This document shows, in pieces, positions 19,547 to 30,400 of a DNA stretch of 64,000 nucleotides. Under the pieces are notes generated by a model. It saw nothing but the letters and a program-made list of their open reading frames with translations, searched no databases and was not told the origin of the DNA. The first letter of the stretch is position 1, and every line of letters starts with the position of its first letter. Source of the stretch: Bacteroidaceae bacterium (GTDB lineage Bacteria > Bacteroidota > Bacteroidia > Bacteroidales > Barnesiellaceae_A); NCBI GenBank assembly GCA_017522135.1, contig JAFXAB010000016.1, positions 54,529 through 118,528 on the forward strand. Direction: 5' to 3'. A program made the translations under genes and the position numbers.

Positions 19547-20638
19547 ATGAAAAAAAGTCTTTTTCTCTCTATGCTCATTATGAGCGTTGTATTGGTTGCT
19601 TGCAATAACGACCGATACACTATTTCGGGCGTTATCGACGGCGCACCCGACAGCACCGAAATTTATCTCCTGAATTACGATGCCAATGAACCTATAGACA
19701 CAACTCTCATCCTCAACGGAAAGTTTAGCTTTGAGGGTACAACCGATATGAGCTACATGGCTATGGTTGCCAATATGCAAGCCAACATGCCTGTGATTAT
19801 CGAGCCCGGTTGCAATGTTGAGATTGACCTTTCAAATCAGAAGTTTGTCAAAGCCAATAAGATGAACAACGATTTGGGTCTCTTCCTCGATAGCTTCAAT
19901 CAACTCAACGAGCGTTACATGGCTATCAGCGACAGCCTTATGGCATTGGTTGAGAATGGTGCACTTACAATGGAAGAGGCTCAACCCATCTTTGTAGAGA
20001 AGGTTGAAGGTATAGACCAACCCGTTATTGAGGTTATGGAAGAGTTGCTCACTCGTCACAACAACGATATATTGGGTATCATGTTACTCGAAACTTACAT
20101 TTCGACAGGTGTAGATGATGAGAAAATAGATGCCGTCTTGGAGGATATGGGCGAGGTTGTTACTACAAGCCCCAAGATTGCTCCCATTGTTGAGTCTCAT
20201 AAAAAAATGCGAGAAACTGCTCCCGGTTCTCAATTTGTCGACTTTACAATCGAGCAGGAAGATGGCACAACTGTTTCGTTGAGCGACTATGTAGGTAAAG
20301 GTAAATATGTATTGGTCGATTTCTGGGCATCATGGTGCGGTCCCTGTCGCAAGTCTATGCCTCGTCTTATCGAGTTGTACAATCAATACCATGCCAAGGG
20401 GCTTGAAATTCTCGGTGTAGCCGTATGGGACAAGCCTGCCAATACACTTCAAGCCATTGAGGAGGAAAAAATGCCTTGGCCTCAAATTATCAATGCACAA
20501 GAGGTTCCCACCAATCTCTATGGTATCACAGGTATACCTCACCTCATCTTCTTTGCTCCCGATGGTGCTATCGTTACTCGCGGTTTGCCCTCAGACGAGT
20601 TGTTTGATACTGTCAAGGCTGCTTTTGACCAAGAATAA
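19547..20638 (+). CDS. DUF4369-thioredoxin lipoprotein (TlpA/ResA-like), copy 1
   Basis: The 363-residue protein has a lipoprotein signal with a Cys after VLVA (MSVVLVACNND), a DUF4369-like beta domain (about 25-120), a helical linker, and a TlpA-type thioredoxin fold with active site Cys264-Gly-Pro-Cys267 in FWASWCGPCRKSMP. Such proteins sit in the envelope and reduce or exchange disulfides, as in cytochrome maturation or oxidative stress. The next gene is a diverged copy that keeps the same plan. The 18-base gap between them indicates co-transcription. Confidence 0.88.
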   Translation: MKKSLFLSMLIMSVVLVACNNDRYTISGVIDGAPDSTEIYLLNYDANEPIDTTLILNGKFSFEGTTDMSYMAMVANMQANMPVIIEPGCNVEIDLSNQKFVKANKMNNDLGLFLDSFNQLNERYMAISDSLMALVENGALTMEEAQPIFVEKVEGIDQPVIEVMEELLTRHNNDILGIMLLETYISTGVDDEKIDAVLEDMGEVVTTSPKIAPIVESHKKMRETAPGSQFVDFTIEQEDGTTVSLSDYVGKGKYVLVDFWASWCGPCRKSMPRLIELYNQYHAKGLEILGVAVWDKPANTLQAIEEEKMPWPQIINAQEVPTNLYGITGIPHLIFFAPDGAIVTRGLPSDELFDTVKAAFDQE

Positions 20639-20656
20639 CATTCCCTCGTATTTGTT

Positions 20657-21793
20657 ATGAAGCATAATAATATTTTTATCGCATCATTGGCAACACTGTT
20701 GCTTGTAGCTTGTGGTGGTAAAGACAATACTTGCAAGGTTGAGGCTCTTATCGACAACATGCCTCAAGGCACATTCTACTTGGTAGATAAGATTGCCAAC
20801 GAGGTTGTCGATAGTGCTTATGTTGTCAATGGCGTTGTATCGTTTGCCCAACAGGTTGATACAGCGTACGAGGCTATAATCGTGGATGTTACCAACGTAG
20901 CCCCCGATGTAAAATACAGCATTAACGACACGACATTGCATTTTGCCTTTGTAGTTGAACCGGGTAGCAGCCTCAAGATTGACCTTAACAAAGGTGAGTT
21001 TATTGAAGCCTCGCCCCTCAATGCCGATTATATGGCCTTCAACAATGCATACAAGGAGTTGAACATGCGTATTCAACAGTTGGACGACAGCCTTACATTG
21101 TTGATGGAAAACCAAACATTGAGCCCCGAGGATGCCGAAAACGCATTCTACGCCAATCGCGACAGCCTCAACGCCGAGTATGTCAAGCAACTCGATGCTA
21201 TGCTTGCCTCGCACACCAACGATATTGTAGGTGCTATCATGCTCAATGCCTACCTTTCTAAGTGCGATGACGACGAGCGCATAGATGCCATATTGGCAAC
21301 CATGAGTGAGTATGTGCAGAGCTATCCTGCTGTGAATAGACGCATACAACGTCGCATCAAGCTCAAAGAGACAGCCGAGGGTATGCCCTTCAAAGACTTT
21401 TCGATAGTGCAAGAGGATGGTACTACTGTTTCGTTGAGCGACTATGTAGGCAAAGGCAATTATGTGCTGGCCGACTTTTGGGCATCATGGTGTCCTCCTT
21501 GTCGTAAGTCGATGCCTCTGCTGAAAGCTTTTTACAACAAATATCACGATAAAGGGTTGGAAATATTAGGTCTTGCTACCCGCGACAAAGTAAAAGAGAG
21601 CCTGAAAGCTATCGAGGAAGAGCAAATGCCGTGGCCTCAAATGTTGAGCGACAACAGCCCTGCCGCCGAGACATACGGTGTGAATGGTATACCCCACCTC
21701 ATACTCTTTGCCCCTGATGGCACTATCGCCCTGCGTGGCTATCCCGATGAGGAGTTTCTAACCCGAGTAAAAGAATTGATAACAAAACAATAA
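20657..21793 (+). CDS. DUF4369-thioredoxin lipoprotein (TlpA/ResA-like), copy 2
   Basis: This 378-residue paralogue of the preceding gene has lipobox LLVAC, the same DUF4369-like and helical regions, and active site Cys279-Pro-Pro-Cys282 ([14 protein letters not shown]). The change from CGPC to CPPC should alter redox potential, so the pair may have separate partners. Similarity is strongest in the last 140 residues (both have [16 protein letters not shown] and KGLEILG). It ends 10 bases before cysS. Confidence 0.88.
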   Translation: MKHNNIFIASLATLLLVACGGKDNTCKVEALIDNMPQGTFYLVDKIANEVVDSAYVVNGVVSFAQQVDTAYEAIIVDVTNVAPDVKYSINDTTLHFAFVVEPGSSLKIDLNKGEFIEASPLNADYMAFNNAYKELNMRIQQLDDSLTLLMENQTLSPEDAENAFYANRDSLNAEYVKQLDAMLASHTNDIVGAIMLNAYLSKCDDDERIDAILATMSEYVQSYPAVNRRIQRRIKLKETAEGMPFKDFSIVQEDGTTVSLSDYVGKGNYVLADFWASWCPPCRKSMPLLKAFYNKYHDKGLEILGLATRDKVKESLKAIEEEQMPWPQMLSDNSPAAETYGVNGIPHLILFAPDGTIALRGYPDEEFLTRVKELITKQ

Positions 21794-21803
21794 GATATAT
21801 AGT

Positions 21804-23276
21804 ATGGAAAATCCTTTGTTTATATACAATACGCTCAAGCGCAACAAAGTACCGTTTGTTCCACTCAATGCCCCGCACGTGGGTATGTATGTGTGTGGCC
21901 CTACAGTATATGGCGATGGTCACTTGGGACACGCACGTCCTGCCATTACTTTCGATATATTATTTCGTTATCTTACACATTTGGGCTATAAGGTTCGCTA
22001 TGTTCGCAACATTACCGATGTAGGTCACCTCGAACACGATGCCGACGATGGTGAAGATAAGATAGCCAAGAAAGCACGCTTGGAACGACTGGAACCAATG
22101 GAGGTAGTGCAACACTATCTCAATCGTTATCATAAGGCCATGGAGGCTCTCAACGTCTTGCCACCCAGCATAGAGCCTCACGCTTCGGGTCATATCATTG
22201 AGCAAATAGAGTATATCAAGAAGATATTTGATGCCGGATATGCCTATGAGAGCGAGGGCTCGGTGTACTTCGATGTAGAGAAATATAATGCCGACCATCA
22301 CTATGGCAAGCTGTCGGGTCGCAATATCGAGGAGTTGCTCAATACCACTCGCGACCTCGACGGACAGAGCGAAAAGCGTCGCTCGTTTGACTTTGCCTTG
22401 TGGAAAAAAGCCGCACCCGAACACATCATGCGTTGGCCCTCACCGTGGAGCGACGGCTTCCCCGGATGGCACCTCGAATGCTCGGCCATGGGTACCAAAT
22501 ATCTTGGCGAGGAGTTTGACATTCACGGTGGCGGTATGGACTTGCTCTTCCCCCACCATGAGTGTGAGATAGCACAATCGGTAGCAGCACAAGGTCACGA
22601 AACAGTGCGCTACTGGATGCACAACAATATGATAACCATCAATGGCCAGAAGATGGGCAAATCGCTTGGTAACTTCATCACTCTCGATGAGTTTTTTACC
22701 GGCAATCACCCCTTGTTGCAACAGGCCTATTCTCCCATGACTATTCGTTTCTTCATTTTGCAAGCTCATTACCGCAGCACAGTAGACTTTAGCAATGAGG
22801 CATTGCAAGCATCGGAGAAAGCATATAACCGATTGATGGAGGGCTGGAACAACTTGGCTAAGATTACTCCCGCTGCCACATCGACTATTGATGTAAAAGA
22901 GTTGCGCAACAAGTGCTATGAGGCTATGAACGACGACTTGTCTACCCCTATTGTCATATCACACTTGTTCGATGGTGTGCGCATCATCAATACGGTATTG
23001 GCCGGTAATGCAACCTTGTCGCAACCCGACCTCGACGAGTTGCGCGAAACAATGCGTATGTTCATGTTTGACATCCTCGGTCTTGTCGAGAGCAAGCAAG
23101 CCGATAACAATGGCAACGAAGCCTATGCCAAAGCCGTTGAATTGCTGCTCGAATTGCGTCGTGAGGCCAAAGCTCGCAAGGATTGGGCTACCAGCGACCT
23201 TATCCGCGATAGATTGGGCGAAATAGGGTTTGAACTGAAAGATACCAAAGAAGGTACCGAGTGGAAACTTAAATAA
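21804..23276 (+). CDS. cysS: cysteine--tRNA ligase
   Basis: This 490-residue class I synthetase has the CysRS zinc-site start [18 protein letters not shown], with zinc ligand Cys31 and HIGH-type motif at 40-43, the second zinc region (WHLECSAMG and HHECEIAQ), and the KMSKS-type motif KMGKS at about 283-287. It charges tRNA-Cys. It is last in the argS-thioredoxin-thioredoxin-cysS cluster and is followed by a strong terminator. Linking a cysteine-charging enzyme with two disulfide-handling lipoproteins is probably coincidental. Confidence 0.97.
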   Translation: MENPLFIYNTLKRNKVPFVPLNAPHVGMYVCGPTVYGDGHLGHARPAITFDILFRYLTHLGYKVRYVRNITDVGHLEHDADDGEDKIAKKARLERLEPMEVVQHYLNRYHKAMEALNVLPPSIEPHASGHIIEQIEYIKKIFDAGYAYESEGSVYFDVEKYNADHHYGKLSGRNIEELLNTTRDLDGQSEKRRSFDFALWKKAAPEHIMRWPSPWSDGFPGWHLECSAMGTKYLGEEFDIHGGGMDLLFPHHECEIAQSVAAQGHETVRYWMHNNMITINGQKMGKSLGNFITLDEFFTGNHPLLQQAYSPMTIRFFILQAHYRSTVDFSNEALQASEKAYNRLMEGWNNLAKITPAATSTIDVKELRNKCYEAMNDDLSTPIVISHLFDGVRIINTVLAGNATLSQPDLDELRETMRMFMFDILGLVESKQADNNGNEAYAKAVELLLELRREAKARKDWATSDLIRDRLGEIGFELKDTKEGTEWKLK

Positions 23277-23301
23277 TAATAGCTCTATACATATTTTATA
23301 T

Positions 23302-23345
23302 AAGAGGTTGTTTCACATGATTTTATGGATGCAACCTCTTTTGCT
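23302..23345 (+). terminator. terminator after cysS
   Basis: AAGAGGTTG (23302-23310) pairs with CAACCTCTT (23332-23340) around a 21-base loop, followed by TTGCTTT. The rest of the 235-base gap to 23512 is AT-rich, with no coding sequence seen. Confidence 0.7.
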
Positions 23346-23511
23346 TTAAATATTGGTGATAGAATATAAACGTTAAAAAACAAAAATCTGCATAGCGTTT
23401 CTGTATTTTATTGTATATTTACAAATCAATAAATAAAATATTGGTTTGTTGTAATAGATATCATATAAAGCCGAAATAAATTTTATTAACAACCCCAAAT
23501 ACTAATAAATT

Positions 23512-23982
23512 ATGACAAAAAAATTACTTTTGTTGTGTGCTGTAGTAATGATGTGCGTAGGTCGCATCGCAGCACAAAATGAATGGCATGTTGTTGCTGA
23601 CAATCAGTATTATGTGCCCGTAAGCGAGGTTGCTTACATGTTGTTCACTGATGACTCTGAAGAGTTTGCTATCGTAAAGACCGATGGTGAAATGATGGTA
23701 GGCGTAAGCGAAGTAACATTCAGCCAATCAGTTCCCGAGTCGGTAGAGGGTGTAGATGCCGAGCGTCTTGCTGTAACACTCTTCCCCAACCCTGTTACAT
23801 CTGAGCTCCGCTTGCAAGGTCTCCGCGAGAATGCGCAAGCTCGTGTACTCAGCCTCGATGGTGCTTTGCTCATCGAAGCTACTCTTACTCCCAACAATGG
23901 TCGCATCGACGTGTCGGCTCTTGCTGCCGGTGTATATTTGTTGCAAGTAAACGAAACTACCGTTAAATTCCTCAAAAAATAA
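23512..23982 (+). CDS. small secreted protein with T9SS type A sorting domain
   Basis: The 156-residue protein has a signal peptide (MTKKLLLLCAVVMMCVGRIAAQ), a short unique region of about 55 residues, and a C-terminal Por secretion domain (VTLFPNPVTSELRL...GVYLLQVNETTVKFLKK). The unique part (VAYMLFTDDSEEFAIVKTDGEMMVGVSEVTFS) resembles the linker commonly found just before such tails. So this is almost all tail, with little cargo. It ends 7 bases before the next secreted protein, which lacks such a tail, so the two may be exported or act together. Function unknown. Confidence 0.75.
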   Translation: MTKKLLLLCAVVMMCVGRIAAQNEWHVVADNQYYVPVSEVAYMLFTDDSEEFAIVKTDGEMMVGVSEVTFSQSVPESVEGVDAERLAVTLFPNPVTSELRLQGLRENAQARVLSLDGALLIEATLTPNNGRIDVSALAAGVYLLQVNETTVKFLKK

Positions 23983-23988
23983 TCTATC

Positions 23989-25836
23989 ATGAAAAGAATA
24001 TTTACACTTTTGACAATAGCTTTGGGCTTGATGTTGCCCATGCAAGCACAATATGCACCTATCAGCAATATTGTTAAAGCCACAAAGAGTATAGATCACA
24101 AGATGATGCGCAAAGCTCCTGCTGCTGACATCACTGTTAACGACATTGTAGGTATCTATGAGGCATCGGCCAAGAGTGGATTCGAAGGTAAACCCGATGA
24201 AGCATGGACTGTTTCTATTACAGCAGACGAAGCTGATGCAAGCAAAGTATGGATTCAACCCGTATGTCTCTTTTCAGGCCTTACTGCCGAGGACATTAAC
24301 CCCGTATATGCAACATTGAATGGTAATGGAACACTCTCAATGCCTTTGGGTCAAATGTTGTATGAAGAGGGTGCCGAATACCAATTTATTATCGGTGGTT
24401 CGGCCGATGGCAGAACTATCGACACAGAAGGTGAAATAACAATGTCGGTCGTTAAAGACGAAAAAGGTGTTGTAATTTCATTTGCTGAGGAAACATTCTT
24501 CGGTGTTGGTAACGCAGTTGGTAACGAATGGTGGTATCAAGCCATTTACAACGTTACTTACGCTAAAGAAAACCCCGTTCCCTATGTATATATCTACAAC
24601 AAGGGTGAAGAGTCACCTGCTCGCATAAAGGCTTCTCAACTCTACTTCAACGAGGTTGATGGTGAAATGTGTGTAACCAACACCCCCGGATACAGCGACG
24701 ATGCTATCAGCGGTACATACTCGGCATACGCATATAGCGCATTTGAAAATTATCCCGACGAAGAGTGGACTGTTACAATCACTCGTGATGAAGCTGATGC
24801 CAACAAAGTGTGGATACAGCCCATTTGTATGTTTGGCGGTCTGCCCGCAGAATATATCAATGCCGTTTATGCAACCTATGATGAGGCAAAAGCTACGCTC
24901 ACCATGCCTTTGGGTCAAACACTCTATGAGGAACCCGGTATTCAAATGATTATTGCTACATCATTGGATGGACAAAACATTGATACTACCGGTGAGGTTG
25001 TTATGACTGTAGCCGACGGTGTAATTTCATTTGCATACGATTGCATCTTCGGAGTTGGTAATGTCGTTGGTGATGAGTGGTGGTATCAAGCTATTTCAGA
25101 AGTTACCTTCACCAAGAATGTTGCTTATACATTCCCTGTTGCCGATATTGAGAAGATTACACGCAAGAAACCCGCTAATCCTGCAGGCGACTTCACTTTC
25201 TTTAATCCCGGTGCTTATGTATGGAACTTTAATGTTCCTGTATCTGAGACCGAAACTCAACCTCTCTCTACAAACAGCAATCTTGTAGCAGAAGGTACAT
25301 TTGATCTCTCGGAAATTTACGGTTCAGAAGCAAAAGGTATGACCGGTATAGACTGGAGCATGTCGGGCTTCATGGCCGATGCCGGATTGTTGAATGTTGC
25401 AAATGACAACGTGGGTGCTGTAAGCTATACCATGGAAGATGAGGAAGGTTTCTATGAATTGCTCTCGTTTGTAGATAAAGACGCCGATAGCGAGTACCTC
25501 TATAGTGGTATTGGTACTACTACCATGAAAGATGAAGCAGGAAATGAATTTGAAGTAGAACTCTTGCTGGGTGATTTGTCAGAGAATAGTATCTATATGC
25601 TTGAGTTTGTTGCACTCTCTGATACCGAAATATACTATGCCGGCACACAAGCTGTATTTTGGTTCATTTATGATGGCAATGCTTATCTCTTCACATACTT
25701 GTATGACGTAACTCTTGAGCCTGCAGACAATGGTGCTGCTGCTCCCAAGCGTATTAAAGCTGCTATGGGTGAGATACCTACTTCAATAGAGCAATGTACT
25801 CCTTTGAAAATTGGCGAAATCTCACTTCGCAAATAA
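23989..25836 (+). CDS. secreted protein with two EEWxVxIT/MPLGQ modules, function unknown
   Basis: The 615-residue protein has a signal peptide (MKRIFTLLTIALGLMLPMQAQ) and two copies (about 54-195 and 241-380) of a module built on xGxYxAxA, W(T/K)VxITxDExDxxKVWIxPxC, INxVYAT, MPLGQ and a closing FGVGNxVxxEWWYQA. The same module occurs twice in the C10 protease at 8139. The last 230 residues are different, acidic and unrecognised. There is no sorting tail and no catalytic motif. A binding or adhesion role is the simplest guess; the repeats suggest beta-sandwich or lipocalin-like folds but I cannot confirm that. Confidence 0.75.
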   Translation: MKRIFTLLTIALGLMLPMQAQYAPISNIVKATKSIDHKMMRKAPAADITVNDIVGIYEASAKSGFEGKPDEAWTVSITADEADASKVWIQPVCLFSGLTAEDINPVYATLNGNGTLSMPLGQMLYEEGAEYQFIIGGSADGRTIDTEGEITMSVVKDEKGVVISFAEETFFGVGNAVGNEWWYQAIYNVTYAKENPVPYVYIYNKGEESPARIKASQLYFNEVDGEMCVTNTPGYSDDAISGTYSAYAYSAFENYPDEEWTVTITRDEADANKVWIQPICMFGGLPAEYINAVYATYDEAKATLTMPLGQTLYEEPGIQMIIATSLDGQNIDTTGEVVMTVADGVISFAYDCIFGVGNVVGDEWWYQAISEVTFTKNVAYTFPVADIEKITRKKPANPAGDFTFFNPGAYVWNFNVPVSETETQPLSTNSNLVAEGTFDLSEIYGSEAKGMTGIDWSMSGFMADAGLLNVANDNVGAVSYTMEDEEGFYELLSFVDKDADSEYLYSGIGTTTMKDEAGNEFEVELLLGDLSENSIYMLEFVALSDTEIYYAGTQAVFWFIYDGNAYLFTYLYDVTLEPADNGAAAPKRIKAAMGEIPTSIEQCTPLKIGEISLRK

Positions 25837-25859
25837 TATAAGATTTTTGTGATATAGAG

Positions 25860-25892
25860 AGGAGGTTGCATCGCGCGATGCAACCTCCTTTA
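25860..25892. terminator. bidirectional terminator with perfect 14-bp arms
   Basis: AGGAGGTTGCATCG is followed by CG and then CGATGCAACCTCCT, giving a perfect inverted repeat at 25860-25889 with T-rich flanks on both strands. It lies between the convergent secreted-protein gene and queG, and can serve both. Confidence 0.85.
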
Positions 25893-25911
25893 TTATATAT
25901 AGATGTGTATA

Positions 25912-26856
25912 CTATTCAAACAACTTGGGGTCTAACGCCTCGACATTGCGCATGAGGCCTTGATACTTGGCTCGCTTTACTGCCGAGCGGGCAAAGATGC
26001 GACTGAAATCTTCCTGTGTGAGTCTACACAGACGTTGATAGGTGAGGGTTGAAAACTCTTCATTGGGCTTGAACGCTTCTACGGTCGTTGGGGTGGCTTG
26101 GCTGTTATGCGGGCACACTTCTTGACAAGTATCACATCCATATACCCTACGCCCCATGCGTTGTGCCACCTCGGCAGGTATTGCGCCACGATTCTCTATC
26201 GTTTGACACGATATACAACGACGGGCGTCGATACTCCTATCCTCAGATATTGCTCCCACCGGGCATGCATCGATACACTTACGACAACTACCACATTGCG
26301 ACAATAGGGGTTGTGAGGCAGGAAGTTCAAGCGTCGTGAGCACCTCGCCCAAGAAAAAATAACTGCCCTTGCCGGGTATAATCAATTGACTGTTGCGCCC
26401 TACAAAACCCACTCCGGCTTGCACAGCCCAATAACGCTCGAAAATGGGAGCTGTGTCGCAACAACATCGACAATCGCAACATTGCAACGATTGTATATAC
26501 TGTGCCAGCTCACCCATCATTCGGCGCATAACGTCATGATAATCCTCTCCATAAGCATACCGGGCAAATCGTGGATTAGCGGCAGGCATACTCTCGGCCG
26601 GATAATAATTGAGAGCCAACGATATAACAGTGCGGGCGTTGGGCAATAGCTCTTGTGGGTTGCGCCGTAGAGATGCGTGGCGTTCCATATAGCCCATAGA
26701 GGCGTGCTTGCCGGTTGCTATCCACGATTGCCAGTGATTGTATACGATGTCGGGTACATTGCCAACCGATGCAAAACCACACGCCGCAAAACCAATATCC
26801 AAGGCCTTTGTGCGTATGGCTGTTGCTATATCAGAGAGTCTTGAATTGGTAACCAT
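25912..26856 (-). CDS. queG: epoxyqueuosine reductase
   Basis: The 314-residue protein reduces epoxyqueuosine to queuosine, the last step in making the modified wobble base of tRNA-Asn, Asp, His and Tyr. It shows two ferredoxin-type clusters, CGSCRKCIDACP and, after CISCQ, CDTCQEVCPHN, plus the cobalamin-binding N-terminal domain (ALNYYP region). The C-terminal HEAT-like extension present in some QueG proteins is short here. Its start lies within the end of the upstream deacetylase gene (26-base overlap), so the two are translated from one message. Confidence 0.95.
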   Translation of the reverse strand: MVTNSRLSDIATAIRTKALDIGFAACGFASVGNVPDIVYNHWQSWIATGKHASMGYMERHASLRRNPQELLPNARTVISLALNYYPAESMPAANPRFARYAYGEDYHDVMRRMMGELAQYIQSLQCCDCRCCCDTAPIFERYWAVQAGVGFVGRNSQLIIPGKGSYFFLGEVLTTLELPASQPLLSQCGSCRKCIDACPVGAISEDRSIDARRCISCQTIENRGAIPAEVAQRMGRRVYGCDTCQEVCPHNSQATPTTVEAFKPNEEFSTLTYQRLCRLTQEDFSRIFARSAVKRAKYQGLMRNVEALDPKLFE

Positions 26857-27439
26857 TGTTTTGTAGCCATTCTATAGCTCGAGGAAGGGCGTAGCGCAAA
26901 TTTTTCTCGGCTTTGAGAGAATCATGAAATACAATGATAGAGCCATTGCGCGTATATTTGCGCACATTGGCAAGAACTTGTTCTCCGTTGAGATTGCGAC
27001 TGTAATCTCGTGTAACAACATCCCACATCACGGTCATATACTTCTCCTTGATAGCCGTAAATTGGCTGGGACGTATGAACCCATGCGGTGGTCGAAAAAG
27101 CGGACTTTGGATGAGGTCGTGTGCCTTTGCGATGTTGTGCAGATAGGTGGGTGTGTTCATGTTCAGTCCCTTGACATGACTCATGGTGTGGTTGCCTACT
27201 TGATGCCCCCCTGCGCGTAACGATGCAAACAATTGTGGATTGCGTGCCACATTATCACCTGTGCAGAAGAAAGTTGCTTGCACGCCATATTGAGCCAGCA
27301 CCTCCAGCACCCACGGTGTAACTTGGGGTATAGGTCCGTCGTCGAATGTAAGGTATACAGTTTTTTCTTTTTGAGGTATACGCCATATCGCCTCCGAAAA
27401 GAACATACGATATAAAATGGGAGGACGCTCTATAAACAT
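26831..27439 (-). CDS. polysaccharide deacetylase (carbohydrate esterase 4, NodB domain)
   Basis: The protein has the NodB motifs: TFDDGP near the N-terminus (catalytic and metal Asp), GNHTMSH (metal-binding His pair) and FRPPHG, followed by a late IIVFHDS. CE4 enzymes remove N-acetyl groups from peptidoglycan or other N-acetylated sugars. The frame is open to 27472, but that region is the upstream gene's terminator, so the ATG at 27439 (MFIERPPILYR) is preferred, giving 202 residues. There is no signal peptide; a hydrophobic stretch near the start may anchor it. A near-match box TACCTTTA lies at 27446-27453, only 7 bases before this ATG. Confidence 0.88.
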   Translation of the reverse strand: MFIERPPILYRMFFSEAIWRIPQKEKTVYLTFDDGPIPQVTPWVLEVLAQYGVQATFFCTGDNVARNPQLFASLRAGGHQVGNHTMSHVKGLNMNTPTYLHNIAKAHDLIQSPLFRPPHGFIRPSQFTAIKEKYMTVMWDVVTRDYSRNLNGEQVLANVRKYTRNGSIIVFHDSLKAEKNLRYALPRAIEWLQNNGYQFKTL

Positions 27440-27457
27440 ACAACTTAAAGGTAGAAA

Positions 27458-27488
27458 AGAGGTGCGACCCAAGAGCAGTCACACCTCT
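27458..27488 (-). terminator. terminator of the GT117 gene
   Basis: On the minus strand AGAGGTG (27488 side) pairs with CACCTCT (27458-27464), with an inner GAC/GTC pair, followed by TTTTC. It lies just after the stop at 27495 and before the deacetylase start at 27439. Confidence 0.7.
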
Positions 27489-27494
27489 CTGTTT

Positions 27495-30400
27495 TTATAA
27501 TATACCGTTGGCTTGCGCCTCTGTTATAATCTCTTCGGCTGTTGCCTGCATACCGTTCTCATAAAGCAATGTCAGACCTGCTTGCAAGATGTATTGGTGC
27601 AAGTCTTTGTCGCCTATCGATCGATATTGCGATGGTGTGAGTGTCTGATACCAACGCAAGTATTGCAAGCTGCGATTGATGTTGTCGGTAAGCAACTCTT
27701 TAGCTTTGTCGTTTTGGCCTAATGTAATATAGTTATTGGCCATCTGTATCGACAATGCCTCGTAGGGAACCAGCCATCCGGGCATCTTCTCTCCAATAAA
27801 ATCCAAGGCCTTGAGTGCTTCCTCGTTTTTGCCCTCTACAATGAGTTGGTCTATCAATTCACCAAACATTACACGAGTTGTTTGACACATACGACGGATG
27901 TTTTCATCAAGGTAAATAGGATTTTCTTTGGTAGCGTTTTCAAGACCTCCCCATTGGAACTTGTTCATCATGTTGTCATACATACGCTCTGTATCGACAC
28001 CTCCGCAAGCGGCAGTCTTTATAGGTACTATATGGTTGGCCAATCCGGTGAGAGCAAAATACTCCTCCATGCCCAGGTATAGATCGTTAGACACGGTTAC
28101 GGCGTAGTATATGGGACGATCCCAGCCTTGTTGGATGTTGCTGTTAATCATATCCAATGCGGCTACTTCGTAGAAGTAAAGGCCGTTCTTACCGGAGAGT
28201 TTGGGGGTGATGCGACTTACCACATGCTCTACATAACCCGCAGGAATACCGGCTTTGTTCACCGCTGTGGCCGAGTCTACCGGTATATAAATCTTGTCGG
28301 TAGGCAGATAATTCAACTCGCCGTATTGAGTCTTTTTGGTACGAGGATCTTTGCTGTACAAGAAGTTGAGAGCATCGGTGGCAGACAACGAGAGATTTTC
28401 GTTGACAGGCAACATATAGGTGTAGGCCAGCTTGTCGTGAGCATATATGTCGCGTGTGGCCGAGATAGGCAGCGAAGCCGATTCGTAGGCCGGGCGTTTC
28501 ATCTGGTCGGCATACCAGTCGGTTTGGAAATACGAGAGATTGCACACGCGCACATCGGTACGGAAACCCTCAACCTCTTGGGCATACCACAAGGGGAATG
28601 TATCGTTATCGCCATTGGTAAAGATAATGGCGTTGGGCTCTACACTTGATAGATAGTTCATACCAAAATCGCGCGCAATGTAACGCCCCGAACGGTCGTG
28701 GTCGTCCCATGTCTGGCTCACCATTTGCAAGGGTACACACAAGCACACTATCGACGCTACGATAGCGGGGATAGTCTTATTGTTGATGCGTATTTTCTCA
28801 AATGCCAGCTCCAGTCCACGTGCTATTGCCACAACACCCAATCCTATCCAGATGGTATAGGCATAGAACGAGCCGGCATAGGCATAGTCGCGTTCGCGAG
28901 GCTGGTAGGGTGTCTGGTTGAGGTATATGACAATAGCTATACCTGTCATAAAGAAGAGGAAGAATGTTACCCAAAACTGCTCTATGCCATTCTTACCCGA
29001 GAATGCTTGATACAACAAGCCTATAATACCCAAGATGAGGGGCAACATATAGAACACGTTGCGACCGGGGTTGTTGGCCATATCGTCGGGCAACAGCGAG
29101 GCATCGCCCACACGATACTTGTCGATAAAGTTGAAACCACTTATCCAATTGCCTTTATCTACCTCACCATGACCTTGTATATCGTTCTGACGACCGGCAA
29201 AGTTCCACAAGAAATATCTCCAATACATGTGGTTGAGCTGGTAGTCGAAGAAGAACTGCATATTTTGTGCAAAAGTAGGCTTCACACCGGCCGAAGCACC
29301 CGACCATTCGCGATAGGCCGAGATGTGATTCGGTTTGCTGCTGTGCATGCGGGGGAAGAACATTTGCGACTCTTTCTCATAGATGTACGACTCTTTCTTG
29401 CCGGTGATTACATAGTGATCGCGCTCTTCGGGAGTGGCTTTTACGGCTTTTTGATAGATGTTTTTGCCCTCTTTCACTTGGGCTTCTCCACCTACGCGCT
29501 CCACTTTCGAAACAAATGTTTGGCCATACAACAACGGTGTCTCGCCATATTGCTCACGATTTAAGTAGCTACCCAATGTGAAGATGTCCTCGGGTGAGTT
29601 TTGGTCCATCGGGGTATTGGCTGCTGAACGTATAAGAATGAGTGCATACGACGAGTAACCAATGAGTATTACCAACAAGCATGCCAAAACGTTGTTCATC
29701 AAGCGGAAAGATGTTTTCTTAAACACCATTACTACCGCAATAAGCAATGCACACATTACCAACCCCACAAGTATATTGTCGGTGATGAAAGGCATACCCG
29801 AAAGGATGATGCTGCACAAGAAGAGTATACGTGTACGCATGATGCTCTTGCCCGAGAAGGTCTCGTAGATAGACCATGCTATCACTCCCATGGTTATCAA
29901 GAAGTATATGATGACACCTGTGTTGTAGGGCATACCCAATGTGTTGACACACAATAGCTCAAACCAACCTGCAACCTTTACAAATCCCGGAACGATACCA
30001 AACAACAGTAGGGCAATGATGACAAACGACACCAACAATGCAATGAGTGAACCTTTGGCACTGACGTTGTCGAACTTGCGATAGTAGTAGACTAATACGA
30101 TGGCAGGTATACACAGCAAGTTGAGCAAGTGCACCGCAATAGACACACCCATGATATAGGCAATGAGAATAAGGAAGCGGTTGGCATAAGGCTCGTCGGC
30201 AACACTCTCCCACTTGAGAATGAGCCAGAATACCACAGCTGTACAGAACGATGAGTAGGCATAAACCTCGCCCTCGACAGCCGAGTACCAGAATGTGTCG
30301 CTCCATGTGTAGGCCAAAGCTCCTACAAGACCACTTGCCAAGATAGTAATCATGCGAGCTACAGTCATCTCCTTGCCTTCGGGCGCAACCAATTTCTTGG

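Noticed and set aside
20684..21412. Minus-strand open frame of 242 residues in the second thioredoxin gene
   Set aside because: Antisense shadow with cysteine-rich, low-complexity composition and no family resemblance.
28698..29564. Plus-strand open frame of 288 residues inside the GT117 gene
   Set aside because: Antisense shadow of a membrane protein; no start signal or domain seen.
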